Assembly: GCA_028023455.1 (NCBI GenBank)
Contig: JAQFVV010012396.1
Span: 10,822,296-10,886,295, forward strand
Origin: Epiperipatus broadwayi
Taxonomy: Eukaryota > Onychophora > Udeonychophora > Euonychophora > Peripatidae
Length of the DNA: 64,000 nt
Direction: 5' to 3'
The notes below the pieces were generated by a model. It ran no database searches. It had not been told where the DNA came from and was given only the letters and a program-made list of their open reading frames with translations. Of the stretch, positions 38,424 to 49,360 are shown one piece after another; position 1 is the first letter of the stretch, and the number at the start of each line of letters is the position of its first letter. Both the position numbers and the translations under genes were made by a program.

Positions 38424-38994
38424 TATATATATATATAATTAAAATTATCCCAAAATTTGCAACTCAACCAGACTAGCCAAAGAAAATAAACTCTAAAACA
38501 TAACTAAGGGTTTCACTGCTATAAGTAGACTTCTCAAGTATAAAGAACTACAAGATAACAACATATTTATATTAAATGTTACCCATAATTCCATTTAAAT
38601 CTCATACACCCTTAATATTAAAAAAACTTTTTAATAAATTAATTGCTTCAGAATCATAAATGTTTAGGCTTTTAATGTTTATATATATATATATGATAAC
38701 TTTGATCTTTATATCAAATTAGAAAACTGATTGTTATTGTTAAAAAAAAGGTTCAAATTGAGAAAACTGAAGCAAAAGAATTTACTATTAGCATAAGTTT
38801 CTTTTTACTTTCAGAAGACCATTTTAATTTTCATTAGGAAGCAGAAAATAAAGATAGAATATAATGGCAAAATTTTTTTTGTTGCCAAATGGGAAAAACT
38901 GTAAAACTTTTTTAATGATGATTATCATTGGATGATGTAAGATGCAAGTCTAAACTGATTATACCATCATGGGAAAAATTTCTGGAGGAAAAAA
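38424..38994. other. Intronic AT-rich sequence
   Basis: No recognised feature between copy B and the GA microsatellite. Confidence 0.4.
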
Positions 38995-38995
38995 A

Positions 38996-39070
<75 letters not shown>

Positions 39071-39187
39071 GAGGGAGGGAGAGAGAGAGAGAGGGAGAGA
39101 GAGAGGGAGGGAGAGAGAGAGAGAGGGAGGGAGAGAGGGAGAGAGAGAGGGAGAGAGGGAGGGAGGGAGAGAGAGAGAGAGAGAGAG
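38996..39187. repeat. Long (GA)n / (GGGA)n microsatellite
   Basis: About 190 bases of GA dinucleotides with interspersed GGGA variants after an A-run. Two ATG frames read through it as Arg-Glu and Gly-Arg-Glu repeats; these are artefacts of the repeat. Such purine tracts can form triplex DNA and are often polymorphic. Confidence 0.95.
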
Positions 39188-39189
39188 TT

Positions 39190-40118
39190 TTTTTTAAATT
39201 AAGAAAGTTTGTTTTATTTTTAGAAGATTATTTAAATTTTTATTAATAGATATAAAACAGACTTATAGTGTCAAGAAGAAAATAATTCACAACAAAAAAA
39301 CACTACAAATACAACTGAAGTAACTAAATCAAAATCCTGTGAATTTTTGAATTTTGCCTACATTTTTATTTTATACTTTTAATAATTTTATTCTGGTTTT
39401 CATTACAACTAAGCACTACAATATGCATAGTAATTAACTTCATAATTAATTTTATATTTTTATTTGTATCATATTTTTCCTGTTTAAATAATTGATTTAG
39501 ATATTAACTTTGGTTTGAAACATGGACTTGAAATGGATTACCCTTAAATATATATATTTCAATGTAAGCTACAATGAATGCATAACATTTTAAAGAACCT
39601 TCTGAAACCAATTAACGTATTACATCAGATGTCCCTGTAACTAATTAATGTATCTAATAATCTGACTTGTTTGTCAATATAGTTGTTTTTATAATCTTCA
39701 AATTTTACTGAAAAATGGAAAAATTTATTTAAAATATACTAATAAAATATTTTAAATAATGTGCTTTTCTTTTTAGAGTTATAATTACATACGTATGTTA
39801 TATAATTAAAAAAAAAAGGTTTAATGCTAAGTTATAAAAATATAAAAAGTTATAATTTTTATTTCTTGACCTTGCCAAAACATCAATGAAAAATTCTTTC
39901 CTTTATTTTTTTTTCTTTATATATATTGTGGTATGCACATATCTTCATTTGTCATATTTTATACTTTATAAATAGTCAAATAAAGAAAAAAAAATTAAGG
40001 TCATATGCTTATAATTATATATATATTTAGATATTTATATCATAAGTAATATTATCTTCCTTTCAATGACATTCTGTTTTTATTATATATTATTTTAAAA
40101 TTTAAATAAAATACATAC
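39190..40118. other. Intronic AT-rich sequence next to the EF-hand exon
   Basis: The 5' part of the giant intron; no feature seen. Confidence 0.5.
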
Positions 40119-40208
40119 CTTGTTTGAATCAAAGACATTAAAAACAAAATTAGCAAATTTTGTGGGATCGCCATGAGGAAAAAACTGCTGATAAATCGAC
40201 TGAAATTC
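40119..40208 (-). CDS. Neuronal calcium sensor family protein, EF-hand 1/2 exon
   Basis: A 90-bp phase-0 internal exon. The acceptor TCTCTTTTATAG ends at 40209 and the donor GTATGT starts at 40118. It encodes [20 protein letters not shown] then [10 protein letters not shown]. It covers the end of the cryptic EF-hand 1 region (FQ.IY.QFFP.GDP.KFA, hallmark of frequenin/NCS-1 proteins) and the first half of EF-hand loop 2. It joins in frame to the 4652-4730 exon. The N-terminal exon(s), with the myristoylation site and the CPxG motif of EF-hand 1, must lie at higher coordinates. I did not recognise them between 40.2 kb and 64 kb, so another large intron is likely. Whether the orthologue is NCS-1 or the invertebrate NCS-2 type is not decided; the [20 protein letters not shown] block leans to NCS-2. 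Confidence 0.92.
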
Positions 40209-41555
40209 CTATAAAAGAGAAAAAAAAATTAAGATTATTATATCATTTATTACTTTACTAAATATTAGGATATATATATTTATGATTTAAAAATCTTTAA
40301 AAGTTAAAACAGGTATTTACAAAAATAAAAAATAAAAATCAGTGATATACAACAAGAAAGTTGGAAAAAGTATGATAATCATAATTAATAAATGTATTGT
40401 ATTATTTTATAAAAGCATATATATATATTTAAACAACATCTTTCAATTTAATGACAATAATATTATTCACACACATGATTGAATTCATTAGTATGAGATT
40501 TGAATATGAATTTAACTATATTTCTGTTTTAAAAAATGATTCGATCAATAACATTATAGAAGTAAAAAGGATATAAAAAATGTTAAGAGATTTATTTAAG
40601 TTTATGATAAAATTCAAAATTAAATTGCTATGATAGATTACGTTAAGAGAATGGAAAGCAATAGAAAAATTACTATAATCAATAATCAAGTGTATCACCA
40701 TAATACTTGGTTTCCTAGCAACCCATCATGCCTTCAAGGAAAAAAAACAATATATATAAACACTTCACAACAATAACTTCAACAGTAGATAAAAAATATT
40801 TTTAAAAAATCTCAAAAAATGAATGAGTAATAAATAAAACAAAAACGAATTTGAATCGGTAATAAAAATAAAAATTATATAAATACTGACAATAAAAATA
40901 ACTTAACAATAAAGCGAGTCGATAAAGCAAGAGTATTTAGCAAGACAGAAGAGCCAAAAATTAAAAAAAAAAAAAATCTTTAAGAAGTAAAAAAGAACAT
41001 TTAATTAAAAATGTTATGTTACAAGAACAAATGATTAATTTACATGTTTACTTAGATCAGAATGTCATTAAATAAAAAGAGAAAAATAACAATGGATTAT
41101 AAAGTCATCATGTACCAAAAATGAAAAGACTAGATGAATTAACTAATGGAAACGCTGAGATGGCAAAAAAAAAAAAAAATGATTTGCCAACTTTTTTTAA
41201 AGATTAAGAAAAAGAATGAAATAAAATATATTTTCTCAACATCACATATTTACACTTAATATGGAGATAAATCATTAACAAATGAATAATTCTCTGATGA
41301 ACATCGAAGTATGAGAAAAAAGTTTAAGCTTTTGTTGCAAAATTGCAACAGGATATAAATGTTAACAAATTATTATATGGTAATTTATTTTTAAAGAGCT
41401 TGGCATATAAATATTACGATGCTGCAAAAGTAATAAAGCATATATAAAAATTCAAACATTCCACATATCAATTATTTCTAGCGTCTATCAACATTTATGA
41501 TTATTAAAAAAATTATATATATATTAACATCATAATTTTCAAACATTATTGATGT
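40209..41555. other. Intronic (5' intron) AT-rich sequence
   Basis: Upstream intron of the calcium sensor gene on the minus strand. Nothing recognised. Confidence 0.45.
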
Positions 41556-44220
41556 ATTTAGAAAATGAAGTTTAATCCAGTTTCTCTGAACCATAGTTAC
41601 CCTTTTCCATATCATATCAACAAACTTCTTTATTTCATCCATCCATGTGGTTTCTTTCTAAATCTTTTGGAATCCAATTTGAATTTTCAATTGTCCAGCC
41701 ACAATCATCTCCTAGAAATATGTTCAGCACAGTTCAACTTTAGTCTCTTAAATCTTTCAATAATATCAATGATGCTTATTTGTTCTCTCACAATTATTTC
41801 CCTTTGATCCTTTTTTACTAATCCCAACATACATTTTCCACAATTTATTGAATGATCTGAAGTCTCTATATTGCTCTTATGCAAACTATCCCAAGTATCA
41901 GACACACAAATAAGAATTTATAAAATACATCTATTAAAAACCTTAACAAATATACAGACAAACTTCCTTTTAATATTAAATTATTTCTATCAAAAGCACT
42001 CTATTCAAGTTTAATTCTATGATGAATTTCATCCAATATATTTTCATTGGTGTTAATAATCTGACCATGATATTTGTAATGATTAACTTAGCCTAATTCA
42101 TGATTATCAATCTTTATTTTTTTTCTTTTGAAAAAATCAATAGTATATTATTTTACTCATTTTAACATTCATTTTTAGATCTATTTTTTTACTTTCATCT
42201 GATAATTCTTGCAATATTTCCTGGAATGTTTTTTGGAAAAAAACAAACAAACAATAATATAATCTGAAATTTATGTATCTTCCTTTCCCATTCCTCAATT
42301 TAATTCATAAAATACTTTTTATAAACATACTATAAAAAGTTTTGAAGATATGAAATCATTCTGTTGCCCACTCTTGTCAATGTTAATCTTAGTATCACCT
42401 TGTAATCTAATCATTATTACATTCTGATAAATATTCTTCAGAATATGAAAATATCCTACATTTATATTTTGATGAACCAATGCTTTAATCACTATAGAAA
42501 TGTAAATAAAATAAAATGCTTTTTTGTAGTCTCCAAATCTAAAGCATAATGACAACTCATATTCATTAGTCCTTTCTATAATTTCTCCCAATACTTAGGT
42601 GTGATATGTTCTACTGTGCTAAACAACTTTTAAATATAAATTATTCTTTTGGTGATTTATATTCAAAGTTTGCTAATGATGAGTTGTAATTATCTTGGTA
42701 AAGACATTGTAATTTCTTTTATCGTCTTTATTACTTTTCTTAAGTATTAATAATACTACTAGATTTTTGGAATCATCTGGTACATCTTCATATTTACCCA
42801 TTTTGTATATGACTTTGTCAATAATTCTTATATTTCTTCACTTGATTTCTTTAAGATATTAATAATAATTATATCATTTCCTGGAGTTTTTCTCTTCTTC
42901 ATAAATATAATAATTATGGAAGTTAATCTGTATTATTATTCTTTATTACTGTACAACTCTTTGTAGAATTCTTCCACACATTTGCAATTCCATATTGTCT
43001 TCTTATTTCTGGAATATTTTTTCTTCCAATACTAAAATGCCATTTTATAATTAATAAACTTTTATGCTTTTCTATCACTTTTCTTTCCAATTCACAATTA
43101 TATGTTTTTTATATCATTATCAACACTTTTGTATTATTTTACAGAACTTCAAATATTGGATTGTTCTTAAGGAATCATTTAAAAATAATTTCATATTCAT
43201 TCTTTTCTTCATATACTGTCTTGTCTCAGTTGAAAAATTATTGCTAAATGTTATTTTGTTTTGTATCAGTCATCTTTGTTGCTATTCTTAATAGAGTGCG
43301 ATCTTCTTATTGATCAGTTTGTTAATATTTTAAAATAATTAGAAAGTTGTAATTTGAATTCACTCATTTTTCAAAATTAGAAAAATCAACTGTTGTATTG
43401 TATTTTGACAATAGTTTTTATCCCTCTAATTTTGTAATAGCATCATATCTATTAATCAACAATTATTTCATGTGTCAAATCTATTAAGAACATTGAAATC
43501 TTAAAATAGATAATATCTGTTAGTCAAAATATAATTCAATTCCATTGTACATTCATTTGGAATCTTCCATTATCTGTTAGCCAAAATATAATTCAATTTC
43601 ATTATACATTCATTTGGAATCATTCATATCCACTTCTATTTAGTATTTTTTTTTTCAAACAAAGCTACATGTCAGTGTCCTCCTTCATTTCTGTTTTCAC
43701 ATTATCCACAACACTTTCACCTTCCATTCATTTTCTAATTCTGACAGTCTACCATAACAATTTTAAAATGTTGTTTGGTATGATTAAAACATTTTGTATA
43801 TACATATAAAATTTATTGGAAATAAATGTGAATTATCTGCATTTAGTATCTTCAATTTAATTGAATAACTAATTTTACCAATCTGTATGACATACCATCA
43901 ATATTCATAATGTGTTCTTTCACTTTTTATTTTTTATAAATCCCACATCATTTGTCCTTCCAACATTTGTGTTTATAATAAAATGTGTCCCCTCATCAAA
44001 TCAATTGCCTTTTCACATTTTCTTCTAACTTCACAAAATGCAACAATGTCCTATTTAATACTAGACTATTTTTATCCAATTCATGTAAGCTTCCTTCACT
44101 TGAAAATGATCAGCAACTATAGATAATTAAATAAAAAAATCATCATTGAATGGCAGGATTCACAATCAGGGGATTCTTAGTAGCCTCCACATTGGCTGAG
44201 AACATTACAATCCTCTATAA
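41556..44220 (-). pseudogene. RTE-like LINE, inverted degenerate copy
   Basis: The minus-strand translation repeats the copy at 10.0-13.2 kb. RT finger/palm pieces occur at 42319-42591 (EIIERTNEYELSLCF, DYKKAF, HILKNIYQN). The C-terminal piece is at 41705-41905 (CMLGLVKKDQ, IIERFKRLKLNCAEHISRR). The extreme 3' equivalent of the terminal PHVRWMDE segment lies near 41630-41660 (CACATGGATGGATGAAATAA on the minus strand). The 5' end reaches the shared AAGAATCCCCTGATTG at about 44160-44175. Many stops. A 58-bp tandem duplication lies inside at 43513-43628. Strongly degraded, so older than the 10-kb copy. Confidence 0.8.
43513..43628. repeat. Two-copy tandem repeat, 58-bp unit
   Basis: ATCTGTTAGTCAAAATATAA.. 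and ATCTGTTAGCCAAAATATAA.. follow each other, both ending CATTCATTTGGAATC. The similarity is high, so the duplication is younger than the LINE copy it lies in. Confidence 0.85.
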
Positions 44221-44640
44221 ATATGGACCATAATTTAGTTCTATCTTGATTGTAAATATTTAATTGGAAAAAAAAAAACCCATTCATATACATATTCATC
44301 CTGTTTTCAAAAAAAAAAAAATCAACTGATGTTTTTGTTAAAAAAGGAAAACTGAAAAGAAAAACCAAGGTGTTTTTTGGTCTTAAACTCAGACATAAAA
44401 AAAAATCAAATAAATTCACCTCGCTGATCAATGCATGTTGGAGACTCCTACCTATCTATGTTTGTTTTAATATATGAGTAATCAATCATAGTACTAAAAG
44501 TTGCAATGACAGGAATATATGAAATGGACATTAGGAATTTGCCCTCCCGTGTTCCTTTAAAATTTGAAACTCCTTTTTGCAGCCTATATATATATAATTA
44601 ACTTATTCTTTCAGTATACTGACTGTTAATTATAGTAAAT
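44221..44640. other. AT-rich spacer
   Basis: Homopolymer-rich sequence between the LINE 5' end and the fold-back; no feature. Confidence 0.4.
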
Positions 44641-44739
44641 AGAGGGATTTGAACTTAGGATTTTCATTTATATTCATTCTCCACCCCATCTCAAACAACC
44701 AATATGCATGACTACACAAATGTGAAAAATATAAATGAT

Positions 44740-44784
44740 CCTCAATATAAGTATTTCATGCAGAACCAGCGCTCATCAGTTGGG
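44740..44784 (-). ncRNA. Type-I hammerhead ribozyme-like motif, core intact
   Basis: Minus strand: CCCAA (44784-44780), CTGATGA (44779-44773), helix II GCGC..GCAT with loop TGGTTCT (a C-A mismatch weakens it), GAAA (44757-44754), helix III AT..AT around ACTT, cleavage-position A (44746), then TTG (44745-44743) pairing with CAA. All catalytic-core bases are kept. Helix I beyond three pairs is imperfect locally. Same architecture as 16560-16603. Confidence 0.6.
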
Positions 44785-45269
44785 TCAGATTGTAATTTCT
44801 GAACATATATACAATCAGTACTCAGCTTATATTAAAATAAAAATTCCTTGAACTTTAATTGACAAACTTCAATCTTCTCACTCTTCCAACAATTCGACCA
44901 TCCATTTCATTGAAAAAACAATGCTGGAATGCTTAAAGCCCTTGGTGAATTTAATATTATAGTCATATCCATGTAGACCTTACATCAATCTAAATCCTCA
45001 TATTATCAGACCAATCTAATCTTTCATATTATCGGACCATTGGTCTGATAATATGAGGGGTTACATTGATGTAATGTCTACATAAATATGACTACAATAC
45101 CAAATTGAAAAAGGCTCTGAGAATTCCATAATAGGTTTTTCGATAAAATGGACAGTTGAATTGTAGGAAGTGTGAGAAGGTTGAAGCCTGTCTATTAAAA
45201 TTTGAGAAATTGCTATCTTAATATAAGCCTAGCACTGATTGTATATATGTGTGGGAGATTATGATCTGG

Positions 45270-45313
45270 CCTAACTGATAAGTGCTGGTTCTGCACAAAA
45301 TATGTATATTGGG
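45270..45313 (+). ncRNA. Hammerhead ribozyme-like motif, catalytic guanines lost
   Basis: CCTAA (45270-45274), CTGATAA (45275-45281), perfect helix II GTGC/GCAC with loop TGGTTCT, AAAA (45297-45300), helix III AT..AT around ATGT, A at the cleavage position (45308), then TTGGG. G8 and G12, the catalytic acid/base guanines, are both A here, so this copy should be dead. The inverted partner at 44740-44784 keeps them. Confidence 0.6.
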
Positions 45314-45448
45314 AATCACTTTGTGTGTGGTTATGTACATCAGTTGTTTGAGATGGAGTGGAGATTGAATATAGACTAAAAATCCCAAGTTCAAATCCCT
45401 TTTTATACAGATATTAAAATAATATTCCATACAGATATATGCAATGCC

Positions 45449-45456
<8 letters not shown>

Positions 45457-45529
<73 letters not shown>
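45457..45529. repeat. (AT)n microsatellite
   Basis: About 73 bases of AT with one AATA break. The minus-strand ORF over it is a Tyr-Ile artefact. Confidence 0.95.
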
Positions 45530-45531
<2 letters not shown>

Positions 45532-46685
45532 CATAAAACAAAATTTTATTTAAGGACTCCATTAATGAAACATATAAAATTAATATTGAAAATCAACAAG
45601 AGCTAGGATTATTTTGTTTTAAGAATAATTTTAAATATAGAATTAGAGATAAATCTCAGGAAAAGATAAGATAAATAATTATACTTTAATCTAAATTAAA
45701 GTTTTGTAATATAAATTTTATACACATCTTTTTGTTCATGTAGAAATCATTTTTATTAAATTGAAGGTTGATCTACTGTATTTTTATCAACATACCCATA
45801 AAAAAGTGTTGATTATTAAAGTTAATAATGATGAGTGACTCACATCCTCTTTATTGGATATTTATGTTAATGGACTTCTGAATCAATATGAAATATTTAT
45901 GAATTTTTTAATGCACTGCTAAATCAGTCTTGGTTTTGATCTAGAGATTGGATGGCAAAATATAAATGGGCAGCCTCAACAAAACCCAATCCATTTTACA
46001 ATCATCAAATGTCTTCAAAACCATCAATGATTATTTATTGCTGCTATAAATGGATGATTTAAATGTACAATCACAACATACTATAAGCCTAAAGATGAAT
46101 GCCACCTTAAATCGCTCAACACAGACAACTATCATCTCTCTGCTTATTATAACTGCTATGACTTCTTAAAGACAGGTAAGTAAATTGCCATCAGAAATAT
46201 ATATTTAGATTAGGTAATGAAAAAAAAAATTAACTATGAACTACAGTTTTAACATATTAGAATGAACTTTTATTGATAGACTTTCTATGAATTTATTGTT
46301 TCATTATCTCATATATAATCATTATAAATTCTTATGAAATAATAAATTTAAAGTTTATATCAGTATATTTGTGTATTGATATTATGACTCTTATAAATTC
46401 ATATTTTGTTTTCTGCAAATTTGAAATGAAAAACAAATGTAATTAAATTAGTGATTTCATTTTAAAACAAAAAATAAATTTTATTTTATTATTTTTCTCT
46501 ATCATAAAATAAAGTATGGAAATAAATACTGATTAAATCCATATAACTGGGCTATAGTGAAACATTATTGTGAATTCGAATTATTGGATAAGGTTATAGC
46601 TAGTAGAGATGGTAAATTATCTGAGAGCATATTTATATGCTTTTATATTAACTTGCTGTGTCTGTTTCTGTCTGTATGCCCAAAT
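45530..46685. other. AT-rich sequence, nothing recognised
   Basis: A slightly GC-richer patch lies at 45950-46150, without a coding or repeat signature. Confidence 0.4.
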
Positions 46686-46689
46686 TTTA

Positions 46690-46920
46690 AAATTTTGTTC
46701 TGGCTGAGATTTTTTTTATTTTTAGTTTTAACCATTTTTTTTTTTGTTTTTAATGACAAAAGTTTGATAATTTGAATTTTGCTCTAGGTGAGATTTTTTT
46801 GTAGTTTTAAACATTTTTTTATTTCTAATGGGGAAAAAGGTGGATAATTTGAATTTTATTCTGGCTGGGATTTTTTTTTTTAGTTGTATCTATTTGTAGT
46901 TTTTGATGAAAACAATTTTA
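46690..46920. repeat. Minisatellite, ~80-bp unit, about 3 copies
   Basis: AATTTTGTTCTGGCTGAGAT, AATTTTGCTCTAGGTGAGAT and AATTTTATTCTGGCTGGGAT start successive units at about 46690, 46774 and 46852, each followed by a T-run and TTTTTAATG/TTTCTAATG. Confidence 0.8.
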
Positions 46921-47159
46921 TAAAAGCTTTTGCTAAATAAAAGTTATTTTTATTCAGGAGTTTCCACATCAAGTCTAAGTTGATGTTATCTTAATCAGCC
47001 TTTTTCACGAGGCTTACTAATAATTATTTCTGAGAATAGTTCGTTAGTTACATTTTGCTGATAATATAAACATTTTATAATCATAATACCTGCAAGATGA
47101 CTATGTTGTTATCTTAATCGGCTCTTTTCATGTCTTATTGTTAAATCATAATTTCTGTC

Positions 47160-47715
47160 AGATTTTTTTTTTTTTTTCAGTTTATAACTAAAAAATAAAA
47201 TAATATGTAAAAAAAAGTTTTTTTTAATAATGGTTTTATGTAAACAGTATTAGCTGACTAAAAAATAGAAAAATAATAAAGTAATCCAACTAAAATGGAG
47301 AAAAAAAACGTAATCTCGTTTAATTTGCTGTTCTTAGAAAATATCAGAGATCGTAAGAATCTAGACTTGTTATAAAACAATTAAAAATTTCAAGAATATT
47401 GTCATTTCATAAAAGTATTTGAGGCCTTTTTGATTTTTATGACTTATTTGAGTCTCAAATGCCTTTTTAAAATGACAATATTCTGGCAATTATTGTTTTA
47501 TAATAAGTCTAGATTCTTAAGATCTCTATTTTCCAAGAATGGCAAATTAACTGAAATTCAGTTTTTTCTCTACCTTTTAGTAGGATTACTTAGTTATTTT
47601 TCTACTTTTTAGTTAGCTAGTACTGTTTATGTAAAAGCATTATTATTTTAAAAAAAACTTTTTTATATATATTATTTTATTTAATAATCTTGAATTGAGT
47701 TGATTTTCTGATAGG
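47160..47715. repeat. Fold-back palindrome, ~555 bp
   Basis: The arms pair over ~270 bp: AAGAATCTAGACTTGTTATAA (47356 on) with TTATAATAAGTCTAGATTCTT (47499 on), and AATTTGCTGTTCTTAG with CCAAGAATGGCAAATT. The outer arms AACAGTATTAGCTGACTAAA and TTTAGTTAGCTAGTACTGTT also match. The centre lies at TGAGGCC..GAGTCTCA near 47440. Non-coding; probably a long-TIR MITE. Confidence 0.75.
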
Positions 47716-49080
47716 AATTGATGAACATTTATATGCATTGGGTATGGTAAATTTAATAAGAAGTTATAGATTTTTTTAATTGTATAATTATTTGTGGAAA
47801 ATGTAACCTTATGTGAATTTCAATATATTTATAGTAATGCTTTCCATCATGTTTATTCTATATCAATGTGTAGATAAACTTGTAATTTATAAAATATAAG
47901 GAATTATTTAATGATAGTGAAATAATTGCAGATGTAAGTGTATTATATATAAAAAATAAAATAAAGATTAAAAATAAACATAGTATGTTACAACTATTAC
48001 CCTTCTTAATGTATATGATTTATTTAATCATTTGTAGATATAGGCAACATATAACTATTACACAGGATTATTAGTATTTAGTATAAGGTTTAATTCATTT
48101 GTTTATGTACTAAGATTATTGTGATTTTATTCTCATAACTGGGGAACTTGTCATCGCTTGCAGATGCTTATTGATTTATGAATGTTATAGGTTATAAATA
48201 GTAAAAGTGTAACCTCTGAGAAGCATTAAATTAATATTCAGTATACATTTATTAATAGTAAGCCAAAAATGTCTGCATTAGTTAATCAATGGGGGGGGGG
48301 CACTTTGCATCTATAAATTATTTATTAATAATGATTATTCATATGTAATTATTTCATTTTCTTATTTAATAAATCATTCTGAGTTATAAATAAATGATTT
48401 CATTTTACATAAACCCATATGTACTTCTTCCAATATTTCAGTAACATATATAATTAATTGATATATTAGTACTCTCTATATAACAAATTAGTATGTTATC
48501 CATCCCATAAAAACTATGAGCATAGAGTTTCTTATCTCTATGACTATTAAAAAAAAAACAACAACCTCAGAATCGTTATCTTGCCAGTAAATTTAACTTT
48601 CTTTCATGTGGTGTTCTCCATTATTATCAGAACATTCAATATACTCTTAGAATAAATAAAATTTAGTCTTTTTGTCTAGTGGCGCCTTCTGACAAATGTA
48701 TCCATTTCAATACATTATTGTGACATTTGTTCTCTGAATCTATAAGACTTATTGTTTAATATGTATTATCAAAAGTGATTTGCTATTTTATTAACAGTTG
48801 TGATAAAGGGTTTAAGCCTGCATTCGATTCTCTACTTCTAATTACAAAAAAAAAAAAGCTTTTCATTGTCATATGAATAAACCTTTAGTAGACTGTATTC
48901 CTAATTGTGATTTTCTGAACCAAATTTCAAAAAATTATGTTTTTCGAAACAAGCACAAGGATCTTATTAAATTTATTTTATAAAAATATTTGATTATGAT
49001 AAAATATATTAATTGGTTTTTTATAATTTTGTGTTTTTATTAAAACCATTTATTAGTAAACGAAATATGACAAAATAGTA
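47716..49080. other. AT-rich sequence
   Basis: A G-run (GGGGGGGGGG) lies at 48291-48300. No gene or element recognised. Confidence 0.4.
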
Positions 49081-49352
49081 GATAAATATGAAACTTTGAA
49101 CAAACACACATATATATGTATATGTTACAGTGAATTTATATTTTCAGTGAGTTTATAATCGTTTAAGCGTGTTTCAATGTAATTTGTCTCATTGTGATGT
49201 GAATACATGGTCACCCTATAATATTTATAATGCAAATAAAATAACACACTCGCAATAAATTTCATAAAATACAATCATTTTTACGAAGTGGTACAATTTA
49301 GCGTGATGTACTACCAAGTGGTACGCGAGTCAAAAAAGGTTGGGAAACGCTG
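49080..49352. mobile_element. hAT-like terminal fragment
   Basis: The minus-strand end CAGCGTTTCCCAACCTTTTT (49352 downward) is a typical hAT/Charlie-style terminus. It is followed outside by TTCTAAAT (49353-49360), which fits the hAT 8-bp target consensus nTnnnnAn. The other end was not found; the left limit is approximate. No transposase is visible. Confidence 0.55.
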
Positions 49353-49360
49353 TTCTAAAT

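Larger units (their letters stand above)
4731..40118 (-). other. Giant (35.4 kb) intron of the neuronal calcium sensor gene
   Basis: Bounded by a GTATGT donor at 40118 downward and a TTTTTGCAG acceptor at 4731. It lies between two exons that join in frame inside one EF-hand loop. It holds most mobile elements of the window: three Tigger-like/piggyBac-like elements, two LINE families, SINEs, two hammerhead-bearing repeats and minisatellites. I saw no additional conserved calcium-sensor exon inside it, and none is needed by the protein alignment. Confidence 0.85.
44641..45402. repeat. Fold-back element with two divergent hammerhead cores
   Basis: The outer ends AGAGGGATTTGAACTTAGGAT (44641 on) and ATCCCAAGTTCAAATCCCTT (45382 on) are inverted complements. 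The arms pair throughout and close at CATATTATCAGACCAAT / ATTGGTCTGATAATATG near 45005-45055. Each arm carries one hammerhead-like core, pointing outward (one on each strand). The tip phrase GTTCAAATCCC resembles a Pol III B box. No protein is encoded. Similar in sequence to the single-arm repeat at 16.4-16.8 kb. The arrangement resembles inverted terminal repeats of some Penelope-like elements, which is an inference. Confidence 0.75.

Noticed and set aside
38928-39202. Two long Arg/Glu/Gly-rich ORFs
   Set aside because: They are translations of the GA microsatellite in two frames, not genes.
45218-45562. Minus-strand ORF with Tyr-Ile repeats
   Set aside because: It reads through the (AT)n tract and the hammerhead repeat; no coding signature.
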